This document shows positions 17,815 to 26,700 of a stretch of DNA of 64,000 nt, piece after piece. Source of the DNA: Caldicellulosiruptor danielii (GTDB lineage: Bacteria; Bacillota; Thermoanaerobacteria; Caldicellulosiruptorales; Caldicellulosiruptoraceae). The notes beneath the pieces are model-generated. The model had not been told where the DNA came from. It searched no databases and worked only from the letters and a program-made list of their open reading frames with translations. Numbering within the stretch: position 1 is the first letter of the stretch; each line of letters starts with the position of its first letter. Position numbers and translations under genes: made by a program. The stretch is from contig NZ_CP139957.1 in NCBI RefSeq assembly GCF_034343125.1, positions 643,001 through 707,000 of the forward strand. Reading direction: 5' to 3'.

Positions 17815-19770
17815 ATGAAATTTGTAATGAAAACTTCAGAATTTATCAAAAAATATCTAAGAAACAAGTTGAACTTTGCAAAAGTGGTCAGCTTTTCCTT
17901 GATTGTTTTATTAGCGTTTTTGATAATATTCTCAACTTACTATTTAGCAAAGAGCATAGCCATTTCGGCTGAGTTAAAATCAGCTAAAAATGTTAGTTAT
18001 TTGATAGCTCAGTTTTTGAAATACAAGCTTAACTTAATAGAAGTGCAAGCCGATTCTTTTGCCAGCAATCCCCAGGTAGTAAAATTAGTGACACAATATG
18101 ATGGTCTTGATGATTATGAAAAGTATGCAATTGATAATGCAATTCAGCAGTATCTTAATGCTATTTCGGATACTGCAAAAGTTATTTCATTTATTTTATA
18201 TATCCCAAAGCATCCTAATATAACTCCCCAATTGAGAGGGCAAAGTCCTTACAACGTGAATGATATAGGGCAAAATAGGAGCTTAATAAGTCAATTAAAA
18301 GAAGAAGGATGGCGAATTTTCCCAATTAATTTAGAAATTAAATTTGGAGCTGATAAAGATACAGTAAATCAATCTATTTGTTATTTTAAGTGGATTGGAG
18401 ATAAAAACAAAAAAGAAGGAATAGTAATATTTGGAGTTAATTTTGAATTACTTAACGAATTGCTGGATGAAGCTTATGGTAGCAGTGCTGATGAATTTAT
18501 GCTTGTTTCTTATGGAAAAGTTGTTTATAGCAAGACAAAAATAAGTTTGGATGCTGTAAAGTATATTGGATTAGATAAATTTGTTGTAAAAGACAAGAAA
18601 TTAATTTATCACTATAAAGTAGCAAATTTTCCACTGGAAATATATGTAGCAAAACAAATTGATTTCAAAAGTTTAGCGTATATTCCTTTTATGATATTTT
18701 TATTTATGCTATTGTTGGCTTGGAGAATTTTTTCTATGATAATGAAAAACATAAAGAAGGAACTAATGGCAATTGATACATATATGAATACAATGCAACC
18801 TACAAATGATATAAAGTTATTGTATGAGTTTTACAATTCTGCTCAAGAATTGATAGAGACTAAAGAAGAAATTTTAAGTATGAATCTTGATATAACCAAA
18901 AAGTTTAGCATATATTTGGAGAATGCGCTGAAAAGTGTTAATATAATGATTGATGAAATTCGAGGTATAGAAAATAATTTAAAGAGTATAGAAGGAATAT
19001 GGCATAAAATGAAAGAATTATTTTTAAGTATTTCAGATAATATAAACAAAATAATAGTGTCTGAAGATAAATTTTCTATATATTTTATTGAAAGCAATCA
19101 AAAGATTCAAGAAGAAGCTCAGAAATTAAAAGACGTTATTGGTAGTTATAAACATAGAATGGAAGATATAGTAAATAAGAAAATGGTGGCATTGACGAAG
19201 ATAGATCGTATTTCCTTACAACTTGAAAAAATAAAAGAATTAGAGAGTTTCAATAGGCAGAACGTAAATTCAGTTGAACAATTAGACATAATATCAATAA
19301 ATTCTATAATAAAAACAGCAAAAGAGGAATCAAACAGGACATTAAATATGATTAGTCAGCAGCTGATTAATCAAACAAAACTATTAAAGTCAGATTTGTT
19401 AAATATTACCAAAATAATTCAAGATATAAAAAAAAGCACGCCTTCCATGCCAAAATATAACAATGCTATAAATAACACAGATTTATACATAAATTATGAT
19501 ATGCATTTTGATGAAATAAAAAGAATATTACGTGAAATGTCAGAAAATGTTATAGAAGTTAACGATAAGACTAAACAACAGAAAGATGTTTTAAGAAAGA
19601 TGATAGACAACTATAATATAGCGTTTGATGAGATTACAAACATGAAAGATTATTTTTATGAGCTTACAAGTAGTTTAAGAGCATATAGAACATCTGTAGA
19701 AGGTCTGAAAAACCAGTTAGAAGAAATAATGGACATAATAACAAAGATAAAAAAGTATTGGAGTGAATAA
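17815..19770 (+). CDS. Membrane coiled-coil protein resembling a degenerate methyl-accepting chemotaxis protein
   Basis: 651 residues. It has a membrane helix near 22-44, an extracellular Cache-like region to about 285, a second helix near 287-303, and a long cytoplasmic helical region to the end. The classic MCP hairpin (about LLALNAAIEAARAGE) is not conserved, but ISINSIIKTAKEE near residue 500 aligns with its pattern of hydrophobics, Asn and Ala. This suggests a decayed or highly specialised chemoreceptor-like signalling domain. The DNA is visibly more AT-rich than the flanking glycosidase genes. It is translationally close to the next gene, which has the same layout. Function unknown; no kinase or cyclase output domain is present. 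Confidence 0.6.
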   Translation: MKFVMKTSEFIKKYLRNKLNFAKVVSFSLIVLLAFLIIFSTYYLAKSIAISAELKSAKNVSYLIAQFLKYKLNLIEVQADSFASNPQVVKLVTQYDGLDDYEKYAIDNAIQQYLNAISDTAKVISFILYIPKHPNITPQLRGQSPYNVNDIGQNRSLISQLKEEGWRIFPINLEIKFGADKDTVNQSICYFKWIGDKNKKEGIVIFGVNFELLNELLDEAYGSSADEFMLVSYGKVVYSKTKISLDAVKYIGLDKFVVKDKKLIYHYKVANFPLEIYVAKQIDFKSLAYIPFMIFLFMLLLAWRIFSMIMKNIKKELMAIDTYMNTMQPTNDIKLLYEFYNSAQELIETKEEILSMNLDITKKFSIYLENALKSVNIMIDEIRGIENNLKSIEGIWHKMKELFLSISDNINKIIVSEDKFSIYFIESNQKIQEEAQKLKDVIGSYKHRMEDIVNKKMVALTKIDRISLQLEKIKELESFNRQNVNSVEQLDIISINSIIKTAKEESNRTLNMISQQLINQTKLLKSDLLNITKIIQDIKKSTPSMPKYNNAINNTDLYINYDMHFDEIKRILREMSENVIEVNDKTKQQKDVLRKMIDNYNIAFDEITNMKDYFYELTSSLRAYRTSVEGLKNQLEEIMDIITKIKKYWSE

Positions 19771-19771
19771 G

Positions 19772-21676
19772 ATGGTGGGCACGTCAAACCTTTTAAGAAG
19801 ACAAGTTGCAGGGTTTTTGTTTTTTTTGTATACGCTTTTGTTGATTGTTTCGATATTAGTAAATTATGCTGTTCCCAAGAGGACTTTGGAAATAGAACTT
19901 AAAAAAAGCTTTGAAGGTGATGCTAAAGCAATAGCTGAGCAATTTGAGAGTTATTTTAAGTTTGTGAATGACATGCTTTTGTCGTTTTCATTAAATAGAG
20001 AGGTTTCAAGAATTCTTACTTTGACTCAAGAAGATGCTAAAAGTGAAGATAATATAGCGTCATATGAAATAATAATTTCAAGCTTAAAATATGCAGCTCA
20101 GCGATTGGGTGGAGAATTATATCTCCATGTTAAAGATACTTATTTGTTTGCAAATAATAAAGGAGAAATTGGGAATGCTAAGTATGATGAACTTGCTATG
20201 TTAGAAAAAGTTGCTTCTTTAGAAGCAGATATTCCGCTTATTGTATATTCTGACAAGGATAAATTAGTGTTTGAAATGCCAGTCTTGAATTTCATGACTT
20301 TTAGTAAGATTGGAGAAATATATCTTGTAGTGAAAAAAACAAGTATATTGCAAAATATACTCAAAACCTATGAACACTATCAGTTTGTTGTGAAAAACAA
20401 AAACGGTGAAGTGTTAATAAGCAAGGGAAAAGTGAGAAAAAATCAACTTATATATTCACAGAATGTGGTTGGTAATAATTTTAACTTGACTGTAAGTGGT
20501 GCTAAAGACTATATATATAGGCAAATAAGCTTTATTCGTTGGCTATTTTTGATACTAACTTTTATATCAATGCTCTTTATTATTGTACTGTCGTTGCTTA
20601 TTTCTAATGTTGTAGTTAATCCTTTAAAAAGCTTGGAACAATTATTCAAAAAAATAAAACAGAAAGATTTGAGTGTTGAGAGAAAGATAAGTCAAATAAA
20701 TGATGAAATAGACAAAATTTATGATTCCTTCTTTAAAATTCTACAATTCATAAAAAGGCCAATAATGTATTTTAATGAAATAGCATATAATCCAAATATA
20801 TCCAAAAGTAAATTTGAAAGTATAATTCAACAGAGTGAAGATATAAACAAAGAAATTAATGAAAAATCAATAAAATTTTTAAATTCATTGGAAAGGCAAA
20901 AAGATTGTTTGAAAGTTTTAAGTGAAAGCATGGACATGTATATGCATAATCTAAAGGATATCAAAGTATATTTAATGAATCAATGTAATAGATTAAAGAC
21001 ATTAAATAGTTTATGCAGTTCATTTAAGTTAGAGATTGGGAAAGTAGAAAATTATACTGAGAAAATAAAAGAAATACTGTTTCACTATAATAATATTGTT
21101 AGCGATTTAAGCAATAAGATAAAAGAATTAATAAAGCTGGTCAACAATTCTGGAAGATTAGCAAGAGGATTAAAAATAGTACAAATTTCAGTTAAAGTAG
21201 AGTTAATAAATAACAAAATTGCAAATTTTATAGATATTTCAGCACTTGAAACACTAATAAGCGGTATTGAGCAACTAATTACAAGATTTTATGATGTGCT
21301 AAAAAATATTGATGATATGAATCAAGATGTTATAAAAGAAATTTGGAATCTACACTGTGATTTAAAAAGAGACCAAGGTTTACAAGAGCAATTTTTGTCG
21401 ATACTAAACAAAATGGAAAGCAACATTTTGGGAGTGTACCAAAAAATTAATGATGTAGTTAATGAAATTGATACATTGAAGTCAAAAATTGAAGAGATTA
21501 ACAATGAGATTGATATAGACATTGCGAAACTAAATAATACCAAAAATAATGTTCAGCAAGTGCTGACTGATTGTTTTTCAATAAAGGAAAATATAGAAAA
21601 CATGATAAATGAAATTGGTAAGGTGGAACAACTTTCAAAAGAAATAAAAGAATATGTATCTGCTTATAAGCTTTAA
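19772..21676 (+). CDS. Second membrane coiled-coil, MCP-like protein
   Basis: 634 residues from ATG 19772, chosen because GGAG lies eight bases upstream; a GTG at 19763 inside the previous gene has no ribosome site. The layout matches the preceding protein: membrane helix (about 10-35), extracellular region, second helix (about 255-278), a HAMP-like stretch (VVVNPLKSLEQLFKKI), then a long cytoplasmic coiled coil. A weak counterpart of the MCP hairpin is seen at ISVKVELINNK. It starts one base after the upstream stop, so the two are probably co-expressed and may work together. Sequence is very AT-rich and Asn/Ile/Lys-rich. No recognised output domain. Confidence 0.6.
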   Translation: MVGTSNLLRRQVAGFLFFLYTLLLIVSILVNYAVPKRTLEIELKKSFEGDAKAIAEQFESYFKFVNDMLLSFSLNREVSRILTLTQEDAKSEDNIASYEIIISSLKYAAQRLGGELYLHVKDTYLFANNKGEIGNAKYDELAMLEKVASLEADIPLIVYSDKDKLVFEMPVLNFMTFSKIGEIYLVVKKTSILQNILKTYEHYQFVVKNKNGEVLISKGKVRKNQLIYSQNVVGNNFNLTVSGAKDYIYRQISFIRWLFLILTFISMLFIIVLSLLISNVVVNPLKSLEQLFKKIKQKDLSVERKISQINDEIDKIYDSFFKILQFIKRPIMYFNEIAYNPNISKSKFESIIQQSEDINKEINEKSIKFLNSLERQKDCLKVLSESMDMYMHNLKDIKVYLMNQCNRLKTLNSLCSSFKLEIGKVENYTEKIKEILFHYNNIVSDLSNKIKELIKLVNNSGRLARGLKIVQISVKVELINNKIANFIDISALETLISGIEQLITRFYDVLKNIDDMNQDVIKEIWNLHCDLKRDQGLQEQFLSILNKMESNILGVYQKINDVVNEIDTLKSKIEEINNEIDIDIAKLNNTKNNVQQVLTDCFSIKENIENMINEIGKVEQLSKEIKEYVSAYKL

Positions 21677-21689
21677 AAGAGAAAAGTAG

Positions 21690-21721
21690 GCTGTCCGACT
21701 CAAATTGGACAGCTTTTTTTT
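21690..21721 (+). terminator. Terminator between convergent genes
   Basis: GCTGTCC (21690-21696) pairs with GGACAGC (21707-21713), followed by eight Ts on the + strand. It ends the MCP-like pair; the reverse-strand glycosylase gene ends just beyond it. Confidence 0.85.
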
Positions 21722-21723
21722 AA

Positions 21724-22425
21724 TTACTTTTTATTAAAATAATTGCAAATTAACATTAAACAGCATTTATTACAGATTGACTTTTTACTTCTACAAATTT
21801 CTTTGCAATGTTTTACAATTAAAGCATGAAACTCATTATAAAGTTGAGTTTGTGGAATCAGATTGGTCATAATAATTGCTTGTAAATCATTGTATGATAT
21901 TTTTTCACTTTTTATTAAACCCAGCCTATAAAAAAGTCTTTTTGTATAACTATCTACTACAAAGATGGGTTTTTCAGCACCGTACAAAATTATGCTATCA
22001 GCTGTTTCAAATCCTATACCTTTTTGAGAAAGTAGAACTTGTCTCAAACTTGAGATATCAAGAGCAAACAATTTTTCTAAGTCAGAGTTAAATTCTCTTT
22101 TCAAAAAGTTACAAAATTCTTTAAGTCTTTTGGTTTTTTGGTTATAATACCCTGCAGGTTTGATTAATTCAGCCAGCTTCTCATCAGAAGTTTGCAAAAT
22201 TTTTTCAACTGAGAGGATATTTGCTCTTTTCAGATTACAAATAGCCTTTTCTGCAGAGTTCCAAGAGATATTTTGAGCTAAGATAGCGCCAATTACCATC
22301 TCAAATTTGGTTTCAGCAGGCCACCAGTGTTGAGGTCCCCAAAATTCATAAAGCTTGTTATAAATATTATAAAGAAATTGCGAAATATCATTAGAGATAG
22401 CTAATTTTGTAATGCCTTGTTTCAT
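21724..22425 (-). CDS. Endonuclease III-family (HhH-GPD) DNA glycosylase, MagIII-like
   Basis: Base-excision repair protein of 233 residues. The helix-hairpin-helix reads QKGIGFETADSI, followed by the catalytic Asp in FVVDSYTKR. A C-terminal C-x6-C-x2-C-x5-C cluster (CRSKKSICNKCCLMLIC) should bind a [4Fe-4S] centre. In E. coli Nth the hairpin is GVGRKTAN, where Lys is the lyase nucleophile; here that Lys is Glu, so the protein is predicted to be a monofunctional glycosylase. Helicobacter MagIII, a 3-methyladenine glycosylase, has a similar replacement as I recall it. Substrate is therefore uncertain. It follows the unknown membrane-protein gene by nine bases and is probably co-transcribed. 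Confidence 0.82.
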   Translation of the reverse strand: MKQGITKLAISNDISQFLYNIYNKLYEFWGPQHWWPAETKFEMVIGAILAQNISWNSAEKAICNLKRANILSVEKILQTSDEKLAELIKPAGYYNQKTKRLKEFCNFLKREFNSDLEKLFALDISSLRQVLLSQKGIGFETADSIILYGAEKPIFVVDSYTKRLFYRLGLIKSEKISYNDLQAIIMTNLIPQTQLYNEFHALIVKHCKEICRSKKSICNKCCLMLICNYFNKK

Positions 22426-22434
22426 AGCGCTTTT

Positions 22435-23130
22435 CTAATTTTCTTCTCCTTTCTTTATCACAGTAAATTTATAAACCGACTTTAAAAACACATTAAAAAA
22501 GTCATTTGGGCTGTGGTCTTTTATCAAAGATAAGAGCGAATATTCCTCTGGTTTTTTGTTTCTGTCAACAAAAACTGTAAGGACAATCATTCTACCTTCG
22601 ATTAGTGAATTTTTGCTACTCTCAATCTTTTCTAAAGGATAAAACATCACAGCAGCATTTATGTACTTTGATTCAATATCAATCTTTTCAATGTACACAT
22701 CGTAAATTCCTCTTTCAAACACGTTCGACATCAATATTTGAGACTTGATAAAGCTTATAACAGGATTGTAATATTTCATTTCAGATGTAGAAACCTTGTT
22801 TTTATAATAAATTTTCTGAGTTGTGATTCCATTTGAGTTTTTGCTGCTCACAATGTATATAGAATCTGAAACCTTTTGAGTGTAAATGGCATCGGAGATG
22901 GTAAGATTTTCACTTGACTGCCAGCTTTCATATGGCTTTGAGTACACAGCAACTGGAAGTTGTGAGCTCCTATCAGAAGTTTTGTTAGGTGCTGTTATAT
23001 AATATTGCCGGTTAAAAGTAGGCAGAACCTCATTTTTTAGCTTTATATTTTTAACAATAGTAGTTATGATATACATAGGTACAAGTAAAAACGCAAGAAT
23101 AGTAAAAAGTTTTACTATTGTTCTATTCAT
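22435..23130 (-). CDS. Hypothetical membrane-anchored protein
   Basis: I do not recognise the family. From ATG 23130 (AGGAG eleven bases upstream) it has a short basic N-terminus (MNRTIVK), one membrane helix (about 8-28) and an extracytoplasmic domain of about 200 residues rich in Ser, Tyr and Lys. A longer frame from 23160 exists but lacks a ribosome site. No lipobox, no known enzymatic motif. It lies directly upstream of the DNA glycosylase gene on the same strand, with nine bases between them. Confidence 0.6.
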   Translation of the reverse strand: MNRTIVKLFTILAFLLVPMYIITTIVKNIKLKNEVLPTFNRQYYITAPNKTSDRSSQLPVAVYSKPYESWQSSENLTISDAIYTQKVSDSIYIVSSKNSNGITTQKIYYKNKVSTSEMKYYNPVISFIKSQILMSNVFERGIYDVYIEKIDIESKYINAAVMFYPLEKIESSKNSLIEGRMIVLTVFVDRNKKPEEYSLLSLIKDHSPNDFFNVFLKSVYKFTVIKKGEEN

Positions 23131-23387
23131 AGCTCTATAGACTCCTAAATAAAAATACATAACAAAGAATCTAATTAGATTATAAAGTATTTTAACTAAA
23201 AAATCAGCATCAAAAGTCTTATCTTAGATTATTAACATCTAATAAAATAAAGGAGTTAATTTTGGCATAAAGCATAATAAATATTATATCAAAAATGTAT
23301 GTAATTGCAAACTGCTATTACGACATATTCCATAAAAGATAGAAAAAATGGAGAAGGAATTTTAAAATTTGTAGCGAATTATATTAA

Positions 23388-23410
23388 TAGTTTGTTTATT
23401 AAATAAACTA
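23388..23410 (+). promoter_or_regulatory. 23-base palindromic operator, ROK/XylR type
   Basis: TAGTTTGTTTA (23388-23398) and AAATAAACTA (23401-23410) form a near-perfect inverted repeat with two symmetric mismatched positions. It sits immediately before the ribosome site of the binding-protein gene. It fits the remembered consensus of ROK-family XylR operators (TTAGTTTGTTT..AAATAAACTAA), and a ROK repressor is encoded in the same cluster. Confidence 0.7.
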
Positions 23411-23428
23411 ATAAGGAGTGAGGATGCT

Positions 23429-24736
23429 GTGAAAAGATTTTCTAAAGTGTTAGCAGTTGTTACGTTGGTTATTTTTATGTTAAGCATGGTTTTTGTTTTA
23501 TCTCAATCCGAAAAGGCTTTCAGCTCAAGCGGTGCCACAAAGAAGATTGTCTTTTGGCACATTACAACTGATGCTGTCGGTAAGCAGATGATTCAAAATC
23601 AAGTAAACAGGTTTTTAAAAGCGCACCCAGATTTTAAGGTTGAAGTTGTTCCGCTCCAAAATGATTCTTTCAAGACAAAGCTTAAAATTGCTATGGGTTC
23701 TAATCAAGCACCAGATGTATTTGTTACATGGGGTGGGGGCCCGTTCTTTGAATATGTAAGAGCTGGTAAAGTAAAAGATATCACAACTTATATGAATGAG
23801 AAAAATTACAAGAGTAGATTTGTTGATGCAGCATTTGGTCCAATAACTTATAACAAAAAAATATGGGCTGTTCCCGTTGAGGGTGCTGGTGTCGCACTGA
23901 TATGGTACAACAAAGAAATATTCAAGAAATATAATTTAAAAGTTCCAACAACATACGATGAGTTTTTAAACATCATCAAAAAATTAAAGTCAAAAGGCAT
24001 AATTCCAATTACACTTGCTAACAAAACAAAATGGCCAGGCTGCTTCTGGTATTGGCATTTTGTAGATAAGTTAGGCGGTTCATCTGCATTTGTGAATGCA
24101 GCAGAAAGAACAGGCGGTAGCTTTGCTGATACGCCGTTTGTTAAAGCTGGTGAGATGCTTCAGGAACTTGTTAAAATGGGTGCGTTCCCCAAAGGGTTCA
24201 ACGGCCTTGACTGGGACACAGGACAATCAAGAATGCTTTTGTATTCTGGCAAAGCTGCAATGGAACTTATGGGGACATGGCAGATACCAATTATAAAAGC
24301 TGAAAATAAGAAGTTCTATCAAAATAATCTTGATTTCTTCCCATTCCCGACAATAAAAGGTGGTAAGGGAGATCCAACCAGTTTAGTTGGAATGGCATCT
24401 TCAAACTACTACGCTGTAACAAAAAATTGCAAATATCCGAAAGAAGCATTCAATATGATTCAATATTTAATTGATGATCAGGCTGTAAAAGAAAGAATCA
24501 ACTATGGACAGATACCACCTGTAAAAGGTTTGAAATTTACAGACCCAATGCTTCAAAAGGTTTACAACATAGTTGCAAAGGCAAAGAGTATTCAGCTTTG
24601 GTGGGACCAGTATCTACCACCACAACTTGCAGAAACTCACAAAGATATTGTCCAGTCTTTATTTGGTTTGACAATAACACCAAAGGCTGCAGCAGAAAAG
24701 ATGGAAAAAGCAGTAAAGGACTATTTCAAGAAATAA
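23429..24736 (+). CDS. Extracellular sugar-binding protein, probable xylo-oligosaccharide ABC transporter
   Basis: 435-residue family 1 solute-binding protein. The signal peptide spans about 1-31; no lipobox cysteine is visible. Typical fold motifs include FWHITTDAVGKQMI, PDVFVTWGGGPF and a C-terminal NMIQYLID segment. GTG at 23429 follows AAGGAGTGAGG. It heads a cluster with two permeases, a ROK repressor and a GH10 xylanase, and has a ROK-type palindrome at its 5' end. Xylan-derived oligosaccharides are therefore the likely ligand; this rests on context. Confidence 0.88.
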   Translation: MKRFSKVLAVVTLVIFMLSMVFVLSQSEKAFSSSGATKKIVFWHITTDAVGKQMIQNQVNRFLKAHPDFKVEVVPLQNDSFKTKLKIAMGSNQAPDVFVTWGGGPFFEYVRAGKVKDITTYMNEKNYKSRFVDAAFGPITYNKKIWAVPVEGAGVALIWYNKEIFKKYNLKVPTTYDEFLNIIKKLKSKGIIPITLANKTKWPGCFWYWHFVDKLGGSSAFVNAAERTGGSFADTPFVKAGEMLQELVKMGAFPKGFNGLDWDTGQSRMLLYSGKAAMELMGTWQIPIIKAENKKFYQNNLDFFPFPTIKGGKGDPTSLVGMASSNYYAVTKNCKYPKEAFNMIQYLIDDQAVKERINYGQIPPVKGLKFTDPMLQKVYNIVAKAKSIQLWWDQYLPPQLAETHKDIVQSLFGLTITPKAAAEKMEKAVKDYFKK

Positions 24737-24763
24737 TCTTAGATGATAAATATTTTGAGTAAG

Positions 24764-24805
24764 AATTGGTATTAGCTGTGGAATATTCCGCAGCTAATAC
24801 CAATT
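24764..24805 (+). other. Very stable intercistronic hairpin after the binding-protein gene
   Basis: AATTGGTATTAGCTG (24764-24778) is exactly complementary to CAGCTAATACCAATT (24791-24805), with GGAATATTCC inside extending the stem. Only a delayed T run follows. The design fits differential expression, protecting the binding-protein mRNA while limiting read-through into the permease genes. Confidence 0.75.
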
Positions 24806-24856
24806 AACATTTTTATAGATTAAAGAAAAATTTCAACATAAGGAGGAATGCAAAAG

Positions 24857-25747
24857 TTGCAGAGAGATAAAACAACTGTAATTAAGGAAAATTTGGGTAT
24901 ATTTTTATTCTTAGCACCTGCATTAATACTTATTGGCATATATATAATTTGGCCTATCATCATGTCTTTTAATTTAAGCATGTTTGAATGGGACGGTATT
25001 TCGCCTAAGAAGATATATGTGGGATTTAAGAATTGGCAAGAGCTTTTGCATGATGCAATATTTTGGCATGCATTTGGAAACAATATTAAATTTATATTTC
25101 TTTCAATAATTATTGAAATGCCGATTGCTATTTTGTTAGCAGTCCTGCTTGACAGAGGTGGAAAGAAATTTGACATATTCAAGTCATTATTTTATCTTCC
25201 AATGCTAATGTCCTCTGTTGCAATTGGTGTATTGTATAAATATATATACGATCCACAATTTGGACTTTTGAGCGGAATACTGAACTTTTTACATCTTGAC
25301 TTTCTGAACCAGGATTGGTTGGGCGATCCTAAAATAGCTTTTTATTCTGTTGTTGCTGTTATTTGTTGGCAATACATACCATTTTATATGATATTTTTTA
25401 TTGCCGCCCTGTCAAATATTCCGCATGAACTGTATGAAGCTGCAAAGATTGACGGAGCGACCCAGGGTCAATATTTTTGGAGGATTGAACTTCCACTATT
25501 ATCACCAGCAATAAAAACAGCTTGTATTTTGTCTTTAATAGGTTCGCTCAAATATTTTGATTTGATTTATGTTATGACAGAAGGTGGGCCATCGAACGCA
25601 ACAGAGCTCATGGCAACTTATATGTACAAAAATGCATTTGCTTCGTTCAAGATGGGATATGGTTCCACAGTTGCTTCTGCTATGTTTGTGATAATCACAA
25701 CAGCAGGCATCTTGGCATATTTTGCAACTAAAAAGGAAGAAGTATGA
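24857..25747 (+). CDS. CUT1 ABC transporter permease (MalF/UgpA-like)
   Basis: Membrane subunit of the probable xylo-oligosaccharide importer. Six hydrophobic helices; the EAA loop is YEAAKIDGATQGQYFWRIEL. TTG at 24857 is preferred: AAGGAGG ends at 24846, leaving ten bases, whereas the in-frame ATG at 24848 would abut the ribosome site. This gives 296 residues, normal for the family. It is followed by the partner permease after 41 bases. Confidence 0.9.
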   Translation: MQRDKTTVIKENLGIFLFLAPALILIGIYIIWPIIMSFNLSMFEWDGISPKKIYVGFKNWQELLHDAIFWHAFGNNIKFIFLSIIIEMPIAILLAVLLDRGGKKFDIFKSLFYLPMLMSSVAIGVLYKYIYDPQFGLLSGILNFLHLDFLNQDWLGDPKIAFYSVVAVICWQYIPFYMIFFIAALSNIPHELYEAAKIDGATQGQYFWRIELPLLSPAIKTACILSLIGSLKYFDLIYVMTEGGPSNATELMATYMYKNAFASFKMGYGSTVASAMFVIITTAGILAYFATKKEEV

Positions 25748-25788
25748 AAATTCACAAAATATGACCTTCAAGGAGGTAAGTAAACCCA

Positions 25789-26616
25789 ATGAGTTCAGTA
25801 AAAGAGACAAAAAAGTGGTATTTCATATTTTTGGCCCTTTGGACTTTAATTGCTGATATACCTTTTTTATTTATGTTTTTTACATCTATAAAGACGCAAA
25901 CAGAGCTTTTAATGGGCAATACATGGCAAATTCCCAAAGATCCAACAATTGGGAATTATTCAACTGTTATTCATGGAAGTTTTTTTTACTATCTTAAAAA
26001 CAGTCTTGTTGCTGTTTCTATTTCTGTTATATTGATTTTAATAGTATCATCTATGGCGGCTTATGTATTTTCAAGGTTGAAATTTGCTCTAAATAATATA
26101 TTATACTCTTTAATAATTGCAGGAATGGCAATACCTATACATGTTACTCTCATTCCAATATATATTCTTACAAACAAAATAAAGCTCTATGATACAATTT
26201 TTGCTCTGATTGGTCCATATGTTGCTTTAAGCCTTCCAATGTCAATATTTATTCTCACAGAATTTATGCGAGAGATTCCATTAGAACTGGAAGAAGCAGC
26301 TAAAATTGACGGGTGCTCCATGTTCAGACTATATTCTGATATAATTTTGCCTCTTTCAAGGCCTGCACTTATTACAGTTGGTATATACAATGGAACGTAC
26401 CTTTGGAACGAGTTTGTATTTGCTCTTGTTTTGACAAGTTCGCCAGAAAAAAGGACTCTACCCCTTGGTATTTGGGATTTCCAAGCAAGATATGGTTCAG
26501 ATATTCCTGCTATAATGGCATTTTTGACTCTATCTTTACTTCCAATGTTAATTGCTTATATTTTGGGACAGGACAAGATAATTAAAGGAATGATGGCTGG
26601 GGCTGTAAAAGGTTAA
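25789..26616 (+). CDS. CUT1 ABC transporter permease (MalG/UgpE-like)
   Basis: Second membrane subunit of the importer, 275 residues, with six hydrophobic helices and the loop LEEAAKIDGCSMFRLYSDIILP. AAGGAGG lies upstream of ATG 25789. Ends in GAVKG as expected. It closes the transporter operon; the ROK repressor gene follows with its own promoter. No ATPase subunit is encoded nearby. Confidence 0.9.
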   Translation: MSSVKETKKWYFIFLALWTLIADIPFLFMFFTSIKTQTELLMGNTWQIPKDPTIGNYSTVIHGSFFYYLKNSLVAVSISVILILIVSSMAAYVFSRLKFALNNILYSLIIAGMAIPIHVTLIPIYILTNKIKLYDTIFALIGPYVALSLPMSIFILTEFMREIPLELEEAAKIDGCSMFRLYSDIILPLSRPALITVGIYNGTYLWNEFVFALVLTSSPEKRTLPLGIWDFQARYGSDIPAIMAFLTLSLLPMLIAYILGQDKIIKGMMAGAVKG

Positions 26617-26632
26617 ATTGCATTTAATGTTA

Positions 26633-26662
26633 TAGACACTTTCTATCGTTTTGTTGTATAAT
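26633..26662 (+). promoter_or_regulatory. Probable sigma-A promoter for the ROK repressor and xylanase
   Basis: TAGACA (26633-26638), 18-base spacer, TATAAT (26657-26662), 38 bases before the chosen start codon. Confidence 0.6.
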
Positions 26663-26700
26663 AATTTGCAAACTCAAACTGTGTGAAGGATAATGACAAA

